DNA of 64,000 nucleotides from Phocaeicola faecalis. Its GTDB lineage: Bacteria > Bacteroidota > Bacteroidia > Bacteroidales > Bacteroidaceae. The DNA lies in the NCBI RefSeq assembly GCF_021730445.1, contig NZ_JADNRM010000008.1, forward strand, positions 1 to 64,000, given 5' to 3'. The notes under the pieces were generated by a model that was not told the DNA's origin, did not search any database, and saw only the letters and a list, made by a program, of their open reading frames with translations. Shown here in pieces: positions 34,707 through 44,339 of the stretch (the first letter of the stretch is position 1; the number at the start of each line of letters is the position of its first letter). Position numbers and translations under genes: made by a program.

Positions 34707-35621
34707 CTAGAAGATAGATTCCTGCGTTTGCGTTGTCAATAATTCCAATGCTTTAATTCCCATTACCGAGTTTCCTTTCTGGTTCAATCTCGGGCTCCAT
34801 ACTGCTACCGAATAGCGCAATGGATAGACAGCTGCTATGCCACCGCCCACACCACTCTTTCCGGGTAGCCCCACAAGGTAAGAAAACTCTCCCGCTTCAT
34901 CGTAAAAACCGCATGTCTGCATAATGGCATTAATACGCTTCACTTGCGATGCGGTAAGATTGGTATTCCCAAATGCGAATGGCTGTTTGTGATTGGCAAA
35001 AGCCAGAAAAGCCTTGGATAAGTCATAACAGCTCATTTCAACAGAACATTGGAGGAAGTAGAAATGAAGAATGCGCTCGATGTCATTCTCTATGTTATGA
35101 TGATACTTCAGCAGATTGGCGATGGCTGCGTTCAGATAACCTTTTTCACGTTCGGATATCGCTACCTCTTTATTGTAATCAATAGTATCATTGCCACAGA
35201 TACTACGGATAAAGTGGAGGAAATCTTCTTCGGGATGCGCTGAGTGCTTTAAAAGTATATCTGCCAATACAATGGCACCGGCATTGATGAACGGATTGCG
35301 GGGAATTCCTTTCTCAACTTCCAATTGTACGAGGGAGTTGAAGGCAGTGCCCGACGGTTCTTTCCCCACTCTTTTCCACAATTCATCTCCCTCAAGACTG
35401 AGGCATACGGCAAGTGAAAATACTTTCGAAATACTCTGGATGGAGAAACGAGTGTCAGCTTGTCCCAGCATGAAAGTTTCTCCTTGAATGGTATTGATGC
35501 AAATGCCAAACTGATCCGGGTCTACTTTTGCCAATGCAGGAATATAGTCAGCCTGTTTGCCGATGCCGGCAAAAGGCTGTATCTCCTGATAAATATTTTC
35601 GAGTATCTGCTGATAATTCAT
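34707..35621 (-). CDS. glsA: Glutaminase A
   Basis: A 304-aa glutaminase of the beta-lactamase-like fold, which hydrolyses glutamine to glutamate and ammonia. The nucleophile motif SISK (in RFSIQSISKVF) is at about residues 61-70, with NPFINAGAIV and the glycine-rich YLVGLPGKSGVGGGI block near the C-terminus. Length is typical. It follows ispG by 12 bp on the same strand and probably shares its transcript. In gut bacteria the enzyme also supports glutamate-based acid resistance. Confidence 0.93.
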   Translation of the reverse strand: MNYQQILENIYQEIQPFAGIGKQADYIPALAKVDPDQFGICINTIQGETFMLGQADTRFSIQSISKVFSLAVCLSLEGDELWKRVGKEPSGTAFNSLVQLEVEKGIPRNPFINAGAIVLADILLKHSAHPEEDFLHFIRSICGNDTIDYNKEVAISEREKGYLNAAIANLLKYHHNIENDIERILHFYFLQCSVEMSCYDLSKAFLAFANHKQPFAFGNTNLTASQVKRINAIMQTCGFYDEAGEFSYLVGLPGKSGVGGGIAAVYPLRYSVAVWSPRLNQKGNSVMGIKALELLTTQTQESIF

Positions 35622-35633
35622 GGCACAGATATT

Positions 35634-37481
35634 TTATATTTCAATATAATCGCCGTTCAGCTTAATCAGTTCAATTAATTTCTCTACGGCCTGTTCTTCA
35701 GGGATGTTCTTTTCAATGCATTCTTTTTTCTTATAAAGGCTGATTTTACCTCGTCCGGCTCCTACATAACCGTAATCGGCATCTGCCATTTCACCCGGTC
35801 CGTTGACGATACAGCCCATGATGCCTATCTTTAAGCCTTTTAAATGAGAGGTGGCGGCTTTGATTCGGGCAATAGTCGATTCTAAATCATATAAAGTACG
35901 ACCGCAACCGGGGCATGAGATGTATTCTGTCTTGCTGGTGCGGATACGTCCGGCTTGCAGGATACCGAAAGCAGTAGTATCTACTACGGTGTGTGGCAGT
36001 GAGCCTTGATTATAAATGAAGATACCGTCACAGAAACCATCAAAAATCAATGCACCCATATCGGCGGCTGCCTTAATCTGTAAGTTCTCCGCTTCTTCTT
36101 CCTGATAGTATTGGAAGAATACAACAGGATTTTCCAGTCCTTCCGTCATCAGTTCATGTACCATGGCGCGATATTCGCCTAACCGGTTGGGGTGATTGCT
36201 TTGTGCAATGATAACCACTTCCGGGTGTAACTTAAGGGCGGCAATCACTTCTTCATTCATTGCCATGTAAGGCAGGAACAGAAATTTTAAATCGGCCTGG
36301 GTGTGGTGCAGTTCTATCATTTGCTGATAGTTGAAGGCGGGATACACATTTTCTTTTTCAGGATTCCAGGCACCGGCATCTACCAAATAGGCTGTTCCCT
36401 TATCGCGTGATTCGGGAATTGTTTGTCCGCAATAAATGTAATCGGGCTTGAATTGGGGATTTATTTCGTCCTCTCCTTCCAAACGTTCGGCGATTACTAC
36501 CGGAAGGTTATCGCCGCCAATATTGCGCACGGCTTTTGTCTTACGGCGTGAAGGGGAGAGGTAATTGAATTCAGGCGCTTCTTTTCCGGGGATGAAGGGA
36601 TGATTTTCACGCGTCAGTATATAGTCGACCAGTTTACGTGCTACCGGAATCTCTGCTTCCGGGGCTTCGCTCAATGATACGCGGATGGTATCTCCTAAGC
36701 CGTCGGACAATAATGCGCCGATGCCTAAAGCCGACTTGATACGTCCGTCTTCACCGTCGCCGGCTTCGGTCACACCCAGATGGAGGGGGAATGCCATGCC
36801 TTCCTTTTCCATTTCTGCTACTAGCAAGCGGACTGTTTTTACCATGACTACCGTGTTGGAGGCTTTGATGGAAATAACGACGTCGGTGAAATGTTCTTCC
36901 ACACAGATGCGGAGGAATTCCATGCACGATTCTACCATGCCTTCGGGGGTATCACCATACCGTGACATGATGCGATCTGACAAAGAACCGTGGTTTACAC
37001 CGATGCGGATGGCGGTATGATTCTCTTTACAGATATTCAGAAAAGGGATGAAGCGGGTGCGTATCTTTTCTATTTCTTGTGCATACTCTTCATCGGTGTA
37101 TTCCAACTTCTTGAAAGTGCGTCCAGGGTCTACATAGTTGCCCGGATTGATGCGTACCTTTTCTGCATATTGTGCCGCTACATCGGCTACCTTGGGGTTG
37201 AAATGCACATCGGCTACCAAGGGGGTGTCATAGCCTTGTGAACGTAATCCGATATTTATATTTTTCAGGTTTTCGGCTTCGCGCACACCTTGTGTGGTGA
37301 GACGCACGTATTCACCGCCTGCGTCGATAATCCGTTTGGCTTGTTCTATGCAAGCGTCGGTATCCATTGTTACGGTATTGGTCATACTTTGGATGCGGAT
37401 GGGATTAGCACCGCCCATTGGAGTAGCTCCAATGTTTACTTCGGAGGCTTCCCGGCGTGAATAGTTGAATAAATCGGTCAT
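35634..37481 (-). CDS. ispG: IspG, 4-hydroxy-3-methylbut-2-enyl diphosphate synthase (long form)
   Basis: A 615-aa [4Fe-4S] enzyme of the MEP isoprenoid pathway that turns MEcPP into HMBPP. The N-terminal TIM barrel (IRIQSMTNTVTMDTDACIEQ, LVADVHFNP, RINPGNY, GVNHGSLSDR) is followed by an insertion of about 250 residues before the Fe-S domain. That domain has CPGCGRTLYDLESTI and GIMGCIVNGPGEM, supplying the cluster cysteines. The long three-domain form, as in plants, Chlamydia and Bacteroidetes, is normal here and not a fusion artefact. A large hairpin separates it from purE upstream; glsA follows 12 bp downstream. Confidence 0.95.
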   Translation of the reverse strand: MTDLFNYSRREASEVNIGATPMGGANPIRIQSMTNTVTMDTDACIEQAKRIIDAGGEYVRLTTQGVREAENLKNINIGLRSQGYDTPLVADVHFNPKVADVAAQYAEKVRINPGNYVDPGRTFKKLEYTDEEYAQEIEKIRTRFIPFLNICKENHTAIRIGVNHGSLSDRIMSRYGDTPEGMVESCMEFLRICVEEHFTDVVISIKASNTVVMVKTVRLLVAEMEKEGMAFPLHLGVTEAGDGEDGRIKSALGIGALLSDGLGDTIRVSLSEAPEAEIPVARKLVDYILTRENHPFIPGKEAPEFNYLSPSRRKTKAVRNIGGDNLPVVIAERLEGEDEINPQFKPDYIYCGQTIPESRDKGTAYLVDAGAWNPEKENVYPAFNYQQMIELHHTQADLKFLFLPYMAMNEEVIAALKLHPEVVIIAQSNHPNRLGEYRAMVHELMTEGLENPVVFFQYYQEEEAENLQIKAAADMGALIFDGFCDGIFIYNQGSLPHTVVDTTAFGILQAGRIRTSKTEYISCPGCGRTLYDLESTIARIKAATSHLKGLKIGIMGCIVNGPGEMADADYGYVGAGRGKISLYKKKECIEKNIPEEQAVEKLIELIKLNGDYIEI

Positions 37482-37530
37482 GGTTAATTCCTTATCTTTA
37501 AAGGGGTTGTAAATGTTCGTTTTAAATTTT

Positions 37531-37581
37531 CGGGCAGAAAATATCCTATCCTGATTAGAAGGAAAGAATATTTTCTGCCCG
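37531..37581. other. Long hairpin between purE and ispG
   Basis: CGGGCAGAAAATAT pairs perfectly with ATATTTTCTGCCCG. A U-rich tract follows on the plus strand only. On the minus strand, where the flanking genes are read, the hairpin is not followed by U, so it is not a canonical terminator of purE. Confidence 0.55.
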
Positions 37582-37624
37582 TGTTTTTTATAGCGCAGCT
37601 TTTCAGCAATGCTTGTTTAAAGAA

Positions 37625-38134
37625 TCAATTCGTCTTATATTCGAACTTTACTTCTTTCAATTCTTCATTGGCTTTCACTATTTTCTTTTTCAAGCCGGTT
37701 TTGTAGTCTGCAAATTTAGCTGCGAGCTCTGTATCACTCAAAGCCAACATCTGTACGGCCAGAATAGCGGCATTCATTGCACCATTGATGGCAACTGTTG
37801 CAACCGGAATTCCGGGAGGCATCTGGATGATGGAATAGAGTGCGTCTACACCGTCGAGAACAGACCCTTTCACGGGTACACCAATGACAGGCAGTGTAGT
37901 GTTGGCAGCAATTACACCGGGCAATGCTGCGGCCATACCTGCAGCAGCGATAATGACTTTAATGCCACGGCTTGCAGCGTTCTTGGCAAACTCTTCCACT
38001 GCTTCGGGAGTGCGGTGTGCCGATAAAGCATTCATCTCGAAAGGTACGTGCATCTCGTCCAGTAGCTTGGCGGCCTTCTCCATGACGGGGAGGTCGGAGG
38101 TGCTGCCCATGATAATACTTACAATAGGTTTCAT
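37625..38134 (-). CDS. purE: PurE, N5-carboxyaminoimidazole ribonucleotide mutase
   Basis: A 169-aa class I PurE of purine synthesis, converting N5-CAIR to CAIR. MGSTSDLPVMEKA at residues 9-21 binds the phosphate. SAHRTPE holds the catalytic His. AAGMAAALPGVIAANT and GSVLDGVDALYSIIQMPPG are the conserved loops. Length is standard. It lies 18 bp after gcvH on the minus strand, in a core-gene operon running from rpoN. No purK partner is adjacent. Confidence 0.96.
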   Translation of the reverse strand: MKPIVSIIMGSTSDLPVMEKAAKLLDEMHVPFEMNALSAHRTPEAVEEFAKNAASRGIKVIIAAAGMAAALPGVIAANTTLPVIGVPVKGSVLDGVDALYSIIQMPPGIPVATVAINGAMNAAILAVQMLALSDTELAAKFADYKTGLKKKIVKANEELKEVKFEYKTN

Positions 38135-38152
38135 GTATATTTTTTCTGTAGT

Positions 38153-38533
38153 TTATTCGTTTACTAAAGCTTTGTAGGCTTCGGCATCCATCAAATCATT
38201 GACGTCACTTGCGTCATTAGGTTTGATTTTAACCAACCAGCCTTTGCCATAAGGGTCTTGGTTGACCAGCTCGGGGTTGTCTGCCAATGATTCGTTTTGT
38301 TCCAAAACTTCTCCTGCAACCGGAAGGAACAGGTCTGAGATGGTCTTTACTACTTCAATAGTACCAAAAACTTCTCCTTTTTCCAAGGTCTCGCCTTCAG
38401 TAGTAATGTCTACGAAAACGATGTCACCCAGTTGTTCCTGTGCATAATCGGTAATGCCTACATAAGCGATATCACCTTCTACGCGTATCCATTCGTGTTC
38501 CTCGGTATACTTTACATTGCTTGGGAAATTCAT
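38153..38533 (-). CDS. gcvH: Glycine cleavage system H protein
   Basis: A 126-aa lipoyl-carrier protein that shuttles the aminomethyl group between the P, T and L proteins. The lipoylated Lys63 is in VVKTISDLF, and [12 protein letters not shown] near the N-terminus is characteristic. Length is typical. The other glycine-cleavage genes are not in the window. It lies between the PAP2 gene and purE in the same direction, with short gaps. Confidence 0.95.
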   Translation of the reverse strand: MNFPSNVKYTEEHEWIRVEGDIAYVGITDYAQEQLGDIVFVDITTEGETLEKGEVFGTIEVVKTISDLFLPVAGEVLEQNESLADNPELVNQDPYGKGWLVKIKPNDASDVNDLMDAEAYKALVNE

Positions 38534-38572
38534 AATGCTTCTAATTTATAAGGTTAATACTAAAATTTTTCT

Positions 38573-39229
38573 TCAAATAAACAAAATTCCTATGACACCG
38601 CAAAACAATCCGACAATAAATCCTGCCAAAACCTCTAATAAAGTGTGTTGCTTTACGATGATGCGGGCTGTCCCCAGCATTCCTGATAGCAAAATGAAAA
38701 AACAGAGCCAAGACACAGGATTGAAATTGAATATCAGACTGTATGACAACAGGCCGCCCACCATCATGCCGCTGCTGGCAACATGGGTGCTGATTTTCCA
38801 TTTAAAGTTTATCACAATGCAGATGACCATGCAGATGAGTGTGGCTACAATGATGCCCGACATATAGCGCGGCAAGTGTATCTTGTACATTGTGAGCAGG
38901 CAAGCTACATAGCTGACAATGGTCAGGGCATAAGGTACAAAACGTTTCTCACGATGTCCCAGTTCATGAATGCCCCAGCCGTTGATTTTCTGAAAAAGAT
39001 AAATGGCAAGCATCGGCATTAAGATGGTAAAACAATAGACGATGCCCAGTACCACCAATTTATATTGGAGGGGCATGATGCGCAAATAGGTGAAAAAGAA
39101 TAATAAGAAAAAGGCAAGAAATGGAACCATAAAAGGCGTGAATATACCTGATATGATGCGTGAGCCTATCTCTAACGGGTCACTTTTCCTGATTTCTTTC
39201 AGAGAACCGGTGGTTTCGTTTGCTTCCAT
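38573..39229 (-). CDS. PAP2-superfamily membrane protein
   Basis: A 218-aa integral membrane protein with about six helices. The PAP2 phosphatase signature is recognisable but weak: KWKISTHVASSG at residues ~143-154 and GTARIIVKQHTLLEVLAG at ~186-203, where Arg and His would act on a lipid phosphate or diphosphate. A role in undecaprenyl-pyrophosphate or phosphatidylglycerol-phosphate dephosphorylation is possible but not shown. The start lies 4 bp after the rpoN stop, so the two are almost surely co-transcribed. Confidence 0.75.
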   Translation of the reverse strand: MEANETTGSLKEIRKSDPLEIGSRIISGIFTPFMVPFLAFFLLFFFTYLRIMPLQYKLVVLGIVYCFTILMPMLAIYLFQKINGWGIHELGHREKRFVPYALTIVSYVACLLTMYKIHLPRYMSGIIVATLICMVICIVINFKWKISTHVASSGMMVGGLLSYSLIFNFNPVSWLCFFILLSGMLGTARIIVKQHTLLEVLAGFIVGLFCGVIGILFI

Positions 39230-39233
39230 ATTT

Positions 39234-40712
39234 TTATCTTCTTAATCGTGCAACGGGAATGTTTAACTGCTGGCGGTATTTGGCTACGGTGCGGCGTGCA
39301 ATGGGATAACCTTTGCCTTTCAGCATGTCGGCCAGTTCGTCGTCAGTATAGGGTTTCTCTTTGTCTTCGTTGTCTACACATTCTTTTAATATGCGTTTTA
39401 TCTCGCGAACGGATAATTCCTCACCGTCTTCGGTGGTGTAGCCGTCGCTAAAGAAGAACTTCAACGAATAGATGCCATAGTTTGTTTGCACATATTTGCT
39501 GTTGCTGACGCGTGAGATGGTGGAGATGTCGAGTTTGGCACGTTCTGCCACATCCTTTAGTATCATCGGTTTCAGCAGCGATTCGTCTCCTTCGAGGAAA
39601 AACGGACGTTGGATGTCGATGATGGTCTGCATGGTGGTGAGCAAAGTGTGCTGCCGTTGTTTTACGGCATTGATAAAGCCTTGTGCGGCATCTACTTTTT
39701 GTTTTAGGAACATCAAGGCATCTTTCGATTCTTTGCTTTGGTTTTCTTTATTCCGTGTATGCTCGTCCAATAGCTCGGTAAACTCCCGGCTGAGGCGCAG
39801 TTCGGGAACATTATGATTGTTCAGATTGAGGGTAATGGTGCCGTCTTCCAACGTCTCTACAATAAAGTCGGGAATAATCTGTTGGAAGTTCCGTCCCATC
39901 GCTTCGCCCAATGAACTTCCCGGACGCGGGTTTAATTTGGTGAGCTCGGCCAATGCTTCGTTGTATTGTTCTTCGGTGATGCCCAGTTTCTGAATTATTT
40001 TGTCTTTGTTCTTGCGGGTAAACTCATCACAGCATTTTCCGATAATATCCAGTTCTATCTGTTTTAGCGGGGAATCTGCTTTACGGTTGATTTGAATGAG
40101 CAGGCACTCTTGGAGACTGCGTGCACCGATGCCGGCCGGGTCGAAATCCTGAATGATTTCGAGTATCTTGTTCAGTTCATTCTCAGTGGTGTAGATTCCA
40201 CGATAAATGGCAAGCTCGTCCATGATGGATTCTATGCTTTTGCGCAGGAGTCCGTCATCATCCAACGAGCCAATCAGGTATTCGGCTATGTCGCGTTGTT
40301 CATCAGTCAGGTCTTGCATGGCAAGCTGCTCTTTTAATATCTCGTAGAAGGAAACAGCGTCCGAGAAGGGTATCTCTTCGGCTACCCCCTCACGGCTGCG
40401 GTTGTGTTCCTGCAATTTATAATCGGGGATGTCATCTTCGGTACGGTAATCTCCCAACGAGATGTCATCGTTGGAGTAATCAGGGTTATCGTTATTATCT
40501 TCGTTTCCCTCAAAGTCAGTACTCTCTTCCCCGTTTTCGGGTGTTTCTCTCCCTTCCTCCAGGGCCGGATTGTCCAGTATCTCAGAATGAATACGTTCCT
40601 CCAGCTCCACGGTGGGCAATTCCAACAACTTCACAACAAGAATTTGTTGTGGCGACAGTGTCTGTACTTGTTGTTGGGCTTGTGTTTGTACTTGACGTGA
40701 GCCTTGTGCCAT
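39234..40712 (-). CDS. rpoN: RNA polymerase sigma-54 factor
   Basis: A 492-aa sigma-54. Region I is Gln-rich (QTQAQQQVQTLSPQQILVVKLLELP) and binds enhancer-activated ATPases. Region II is acidic (residues ~50-110). The core-binding and DNA-binding parts include KDVAERAKLDISTISRVSNSKYVQT, and the C-terminal RpoN box is ARRTVAKYRQ. All parts are present and the length is standard. Unlike many proteobacteria, no ptsN or hpf gene follows; instead a PAP2 protein, gcvH and purE. A TACTTTTG box (minus strand 40743-40736) lies just upstream. Confidence 0.95.
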   Translation of the reverse strand: MAQGSRQVQTQAQQQVQTLSPQQILVVKLLELPTVELEERIHSEILDNPALEEGRETPENGEESTDFEGNEDNNDNPDYSNDDISLGDYRTEDDIPDYKLQEHNRSREGVAEEIPFSDAVSFYEILKEQLAMQDLTDEQRDIAEYLIGSLDDDGLLRKSIESIMDELAIYRGIYTTENELNKILEIIQDFDPAGIGARSLQECLLIQINRKADSPLKQIELDIIGKCCDEFTRKNKDKIIQKLGITEEQYNEALAELTKLNPRPGSSLGEAMGRNFQQIIPDFIVETLEDGTITLNLNNHNVPELRLSREFTELLDEHTRNKENQSKESKDALMFLKQKVDAAQGFINAVKQRQHTLLTTMQTIIDIQRPFFLEGDESLLKPMILKDVAERAKLDISTISRVSNSKYVQTNYGIYSLKFFFSDGYTTEDGEELSVREIKRILKECVDNEDKEKPYTDDELADMLKGKGYPIARRTVAKYRQQLNIPVARLRR

Positions 40713-40807
40713 AATCTCTTTACTCTTTTTGAGGGCAAAAGTAGCGATTTGTATCGTAATAATCTTCCTTTTTGCCGGGATAATTTTAGGAGTTCACCCT
40801 AATATTA

Positions 40808-42472
40808 CTAATAATTGAAGCTACTTCCGCCCAAGAATTCTCTTAATAAAGAGGTTGGAGGCAATTCTTTGTCTTGTACGGATACAAAATATTCGAGGAA
40901 CTTACGGAGGCGGTAGGCTTCCGAGTATTCCGGTCGGTTATTGGGCACTTTCCGCAGAATAGGTTCCAGATAATCCTTTAAAACGGCCAGTTCGAACAGT
41001 AATGCCGAGTTGAACATGGCATCTGCATTCTCCTGATAGGGGAAAATCCATTTGTCTTCTCCGGCACGCACGCTGGGCCAGCGGCTGATGGTATCTTCCG
41101 CCGAATATCCACGGTATTTGTAGTCACGGACAATGCGGCGCAGCAGACGATTGTCGGTGGTAGGGATATAGTTGTGGTTGTCCAACAGGATGGTGGTCAG
41201 GGCGGATACATATATTTTATATTTATTTTCAGCCGGAATATGCGGTGTCAGTTCTGGATTCAATGCATGAATGCCTTCCAAAATCAGTATCATATTATCA
41301 TCTATCTTCAGATAGTCTCCCTTGAATTCACGTCGGCCGGTGGAGAAATTAAAACGGGGCAGTTCTATTTGCTCTCCACGCAGCAAGGCTTCCAGTTGTT
41401 GGTTAAAAAACTCCAAGTCCAAGGCATAAAGGGATTCATAGTCATAGTTGCCGTTCTCATCTTTGGGTGTATCTTCCCGGTTCACGAAATAATCATCCAA
41501 CGAAATAGGATAAGGTCTCAGTCCGTTGGCCATAAGCTGGATGCTGAGTCGTTTACTGAATGTTGTTTTTCCTGATGAGGAGGGGCCGGATATCAGAATC
41601 AGTTTGACACCCCGGCCGTTCTTTCCGCGATTATAGATTTCATCGGCTATGTTTGAAATCTTTTTTTCCTGCAGTGCTTCGGATACATTGATTAAGTCAG
41701 TGGCATGACCATTGTTGCAGGCTACATTGAAGTCGCCTACAGTGCCTATACCCAGAATCTGGTTCCAACGGCGGTGTTCCTTAAATACTTCCAACATTTT
41801 TTCCTGCTTCACGACTTCTTCCAGCTTGTCGGGGTTTTGTCGGTTGGGAACACGAAGTAACAGCCCGTCATAGTATTTCACTATATCGAACAGACGAATG
41901 TATCCGGTACTGGGCAGTAGACTACCGTAATAATAGTCTATGGTGTCGCCCAGCGTATAATAAAAGGAGTAAAGATTGCCCGAAGTTTCAAGCAATTTCA
42001 CTTTATCCATCATCCCTTTTTGGCGGAATAGCTCTACCACTTCGGTGGTCTGACATTCAAAGCGGTGGAAGGGAATATCTTCTTCGATAATTTCCTGCAT
42101 ACGCTTCTTGATGCGTTGTACATCGTCCAATCCTATCTCTCTGCCGATATGCAAATCGCAATAATATCCTTTGGAGACAGGATGTTCCAGCATGATGCTT
42201 CCGTCAGGATAGAGGTCTTCGACGGCTTTGCACAACACAAAGCATAGTGAGCGGACATAAGTGCGCATACCCGAAGAACTCAATATATTCAGGAACTCTA
42301 CATCCTTGTTGTTATAGGCCCTGTAGTTGAGCCCTTCTACTTTATTATTGACCTTGGCACTGACGGGCCCATAGGGAATATCTAAATTAAATCCATTATA
42401 AATATCCAAAAGTGAGCTTCCGATTGGGAAACTTTTAATAATATTGTTATTTTTGCAACATATTTGTAACAT
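40808..42472 (-). CDS. Uridine kinase-like nucleoside kinase with TGS/threonyl-tRNA synthetase-like N-terminus
   Basis: A 554-aa two-part protein. Residues 1-250 resemble the TGS and editing-type domains of threonyl-tRNA synthetase (FPIGSSLLDIYNGFNLD, LCKAVEDLYPDGSIMLEHP, FHRFECQTTEVVELF). Residues ~290-490 are a uridine-kinase-like P-loop domain with GPSSSGKTTFSKRL, ISLDDYFVNREDTP, LEGIHALNPELT and a long C-terminal helical tail. Such fusions are common in Bacteroidetes and Clostridia and are annotated as nucleoside kinases. The actual substrate is unknown. It is transcribed alone and divergently from the Na/Pi genes. Confidence 0.85.
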   Translation of the reverse strand: MLQICCKNNNIIKSFPIGSSLLDIYNGFNLDIPYGPVSAKVNNKVEGLNYRAYNNKDVEFLNILSSSGMRTYVRSLCFVLCKAVEDLYPDGSIMLEHPVSKGYYCDLHIGREIGLDDVQRIKKRMQEIIEEDIPFHRFECQTTEVVELFRQKGMMDKVKLLETSGNLYSFYYTLGDTIDYYYGSLLPSTGYIRLFDIVKYYDGLLLRVPNRQNPDKLEEVVKQEKMLEVFKEHRRWNQILGIGTVGDFNVACNNGHATDLINVSEALQEKKISNIADEIYNRGKNGRGVKLILISGPSSSGKTTFSKRLSIQLMANGLRPYPISLDDYFVNREDTPKDENGNYDYESLYALDLEFFNQQLEALLRGEQIELPRFNFSTGRREFKGDYLKIDDNMILILEGIHALNPELTPHIPAENKYKIYVSALTTILLDNHNYIPTTDNRLLRRIVRDYKYRGYSAEDTISRWPSVRAGEDKWIFPYQENADAMFNSALLFELAVLKDYLEPILRKVPNNRPEYSEAYRLRKFLEYFVSVQDKELPPTSLLREFLGGSSFNY

Positions 42473-42560
42473 AATCGTAATGTTTATTACTAACGTAGTG
42501 AAATTGGCTGTTAATTTACCGAATTAAAGGGAGATAAGCCAATTCCTACCAAATTAATTG

Positions 42561-44255
42561 ATGATGGAATATTCTTTTTATGATTTCTTAAAGCTGCTGG
42601 GTTCACTGGCGCTATTCCTTTACGGAATGAAAATCATGAGTGAGGGCCTGCAAAAGTTTGCGGGTGACAGGCTTCGTAAAATCCTCACAGCGATGACCAC
42701 CAACCGGGTAACCGGAGTTCTAACAGGCGTGCTGATTACGGCATTAATCCAATCTTCTTCTGCCACTACCGTCATGGTAGTCAGCTTTGTGAATGCGGGG
42801 CTGTTGACATTGTCACAATCCATTGGAGTAATCATGGGAGCCAATATCGGTACTACTGTAACTGCGTGGATTATATCAGCGTTGGGCTTTAAGGTAGATA
42901 TCGCTGCAATGGCTCTCCCGCTTTTAGCTGTTGGGGTGCCATTATTATTTTCAGGAAAGAGTAACCGTAAATCCATAGGGGAGTTTATTTTCGGTTTCTC
43001 TTTTTTGTTTATGGGGCTTTCGTTGCTCAAAGCAAATGCACCGGATTTGGGTAAAAACCCGGAAATGTTATCTTTCGTACAGAATTATACAGACATGGGC
43101 TTTGGCTCTGTGATGTTGTTTGTGCTGATAGGTACAATCCTGACGATGATTGTGCAGGCATCGGCTGCAACAATGGCTATTACACTCATTATGTGTGCCA
43201 ATGGATGGATTAGTTTTGAACTTGGTGCTGCTTTGGTATTGGGTGAGAATATCGGTACCACCATTACAGCTAATCTGGCTGCATTGACTGCAAATACGCA
43301 GGCTAGGAGGGCTGCCTTGGCTCACTTGGTGTTTAATGTCTTCGGAGTTATCTGGGTGTTATGTCTGTTTAAACCGTTCACAATGGGGGTATCATGGTTT
43401 GTGGAAGATATAATGAAAACACCGGATCCTGCTGTGGCTGTTTCTTTTAAATTATCGGCTTTCCATACGACATTTAATATATGCAATGTGCTGATTCTTA
43501 TTTGGTTTGTGAAGCTGATTGAAAAAACAGTTTGCAAGATTATCCCTCAAAGAGAACAGGACGAGGAATATCGCTTGCGTTTCATTACGGGCGGTATGCT
43601 TTCTACTGCAGAACTCTCTATATTGCAGGCACGGAAGGAAATCAATCTGTTTGCAGAACGTACCCATCGTATGTTTGGTATGGTGCGTGATTTGCTGCAT
43701 ACGACGAATGAGAACGATTTCAATAAGTTGTTCAGCCGTATAGAGAAGTATGAGAATATCAGTGATAGCATGGAGGTGGAGATAGCCAATTATCTGAATC
43801 AGGTTTCGGAAGGACGTTTGAGTTCTGAAAGTAAACTTCAGATTCGCTCAATGCTTCGCGAGGTGACAGAAATAGAAAGTATAGGTGACAGTTGTTATAA
43901 TTTGGCTCGTACTATCAACCGTAAGTATCGCAGTGAAATGGATTTTACACAGAAACAGTATGATCATATCGAGCAGATGTTTAAACTGACGGATGATGCA
44001 TTGAATCAAATGATTGCGCTGGTGGAAGACGAACATCATACGATTGATGTGAATAAGTCTTTCAATATCGAACACGAAATCAATAACTATCGCAACCAGC
44101 TGAAGAATCAGAATGTGCTGGATGTGAATAATAAGGAGTATGATTATCAGATGGGGGTACACTATATGGATATTATTACCGAATGCGAAAAATTGGGTGA
44201 CTATGTAGTCAATGTAGTGGAAGCCGGTAGTAATGTGAAGGAAAAGAAAGCATAA
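42561..44255 (+). CDS. Na/Pi cotransporter family protein with PhoU-like C-terminus, first copy
   Basis: A sodium-phosphate symporter of 564 aa (ATG 42561; ATG 42564 is also possible). Eight or more helices form two inverted halves marked by LIQSSSATTVMVVSFVNAG and IVQASAATMAITLIMCANG, the paired QSS signatures that bind substrate. Residues ~340-560 form a PhoU-like four-helix domain (RTHRMFGMVRDLLHTTNEND, EIESIGDSCYNLARTI). In the second signature QSS is replaced by QAS, unlike the next copy. It is followed after 84 bp by a close paralogue in the same direction. Confidence 0.87.
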   Translation: MMEYSFYDFLKLLGSLALFLYGMKIMSEGLQKFAGDRLRKILTAMTTNRVTGVLTGVLITALIQSSSATTVMVVSFVNAGLLTLSQSIGVIMGANIGTTVTAWIISALGFKVDIAAMALPLLAVGVPLLFSGKSNRKSIGEFIFGFSFLFMGLSLLKANAPDLGKNPEMLSFVQNYTDMGFGSVMLFVLIGTILTMIVQASAATMAITLIMCANGWISFELGAALVLGENIGTTITANLAALTANTQARRAALAHLVFNVFGVIWVLCLFKPFTMGVSWFVEDIMKTPDPAVAVSFKLSAFHTTFNICNVLILIWFVKLIEKTVCKIIPQREQDEEYRLRFITGGMLSTAELSILQARKEINLFAERTHRMFGMVRDLLHTTNENDFNKLFSRIEKYENISDSMEVEIANYLNQVSEGRLSSESKLQIRSMLREVTEIESIGDSCYNLARTINRKYRSEMDFTQKQYDHIEQMFKLTDDALNQMIALVEDEHHTIDVNKSFNIEHEINNYRNQLKNQNVLDVNNKEYDYQMGVHYMDIITECEKLGDYVVNVVEAGSNVKEKKA

Positions 44256-44339
44256 GTCCGGATTGATGTCCATGATAGGAAAGATTGAATATGAGTGCAC
44301 GACAGATAAAATAGAGAGTTATATAATAAAAGTGAGATA

